Origin: Dokdonia pacifica
Lineage (GTDB): Bacteria > Bacteroidota > Bacteroidia > Flavobacteriales > Flavobacteriaceae
Length of the DNA stretch: 64,000 nucleotides
Reading direction: 5' to 3'
Assembly (NCBI RefSeq): GCF_900188275.1
Contig: NZ_FZNY01000005.1
Coordinates: 62,001-126,000 of the forward strand
The notes under the pieces are model-generated. The model worked only from the letters and a program-made list of their open reading frames with translations. It did not search any database and was not told the origin of the DNA. The position numbers were made by a program, and so were the translations under genes. Shown here piece by piece: positions 63,974 through 64,000 of this stretch (position 1 is its first letter; every line of letters begins with the position of its first letter).

Positions 63974-64000
63974 ATGACAAACAAAGATCTTTTACGAGTA
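63974..64000 (+). CDS. Start of a plus-strand gene, cut by the window edge
   Basis: ATG at 63974 opens MTNKDLLRV. Nine codons only, so no family can be assigned. It is supported by a candidate promoter just upstream and by divergence from the Lon-domain gene. Confidence 0.4.

Overview
The window looks like a chromosomal segment of a marine-type Flavobacteriaceae bacterium (Bacteroidota), possibly Dokdonia or a close relative. The signs are low GC, no Shine-Dalgarno-like spacing, flavobacterial families (DUF1573 and DUF2911 proteins, bacterial PUR-alpha, a long NusB, a type IX secretion sorting tail), Bacteroidota-style lipoprotein starts, and many copies of the palindrome CGCTTTCGCGAAAGCG. 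The genus is an inference.

Layout. (1) 1-2641, minus: a three-gene set of a DUF1704/MATCAP-like metallopeptidase (truncated by the window edge), an N-formylglutamate amidohydrolase-family protein and a GshB-like ATP-grasp ligase. (2) 2740-6260, minus: a secreted protein, a dicarboxylate/amino-acid symporter and chorismate synthase. (3) 6361-33834, minus: a 27-kb extracellular contractile injection system (eCIS; the AFP/PVC/MAC/AlgoCIS type). In transcription order it encodes a DUF4255 terminator protein, an unknown protein, one sheath, two tube proteins, a 57-aa DUF5908 protein that is easily missed, a LysM hub protein, a VgrG-like spike, a PAAR tip, a gp25-like protein, two large baseplate proteins, a tape measure, two coiled-coil fibre candidates, a small cargo candidate, an unknown protein, an AAA+ ATPase, a protein resembling a decayed REP-associated transposase, and an 870-aa DUF4157 protein that looks like the main effector. 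A LuxR-type regulator (34046-34906) lies just upstream, and a tandem direct repeat sits at the candidate eCIS promoter. (4) 35177-39451: a giant T9SS-exported beta-propeller protein. (5) 39795-42851, minus: yajC, a DUF1573 lipoprotein, nusB and a leucine dehydrogenase-type gene. (6) 42988-61903, plus: an ABC exporter, a PUR-alpha protein, and secreted or lipoprotein hydrolases (M14 carboxypeptidase, three amidohydrolases, an S10 carboxypeptidase) mixed with Cu/Zn SOD, YdeI-type, DUF2911, NTF2-like and pirin genes. (7) 61979-64000: an M57 metalloprotease lipoprotein, a Lon-substrate-binding-domain protein and the first codons of a plus-strand gene.

How the parts work together. The eCIS genes should build a phage-tail-like particle: the DUF4255 protein ends the tube, one sheath surrounds tube proteins whose length is set by the tape measure, and the VgrG/PAAR spike sits on a gp25/Afp11/Afp12-like baseplate. 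The DUF4157 protein and the 175-aa protein share an N-terminal FLEDNR...QxK...PIQ leader and are the best cargo candidates. No lysis genes were recognised in the locus. The plus-strand hydrolases suggest peptide scavenging at the cell surface.

The most unusual non-gene signals are: a 14-24 bp palindrome present about 15 times, inside genes as well as between them, with no stop codon in any frame; one copy of it split exactly at its centre by 36 bp; a 150-bp tandem repeat whose hairpin arms have changed in a compensating way; and a 126-bp element with 15-bp terminal inverted repeats inside the eCIS locus.
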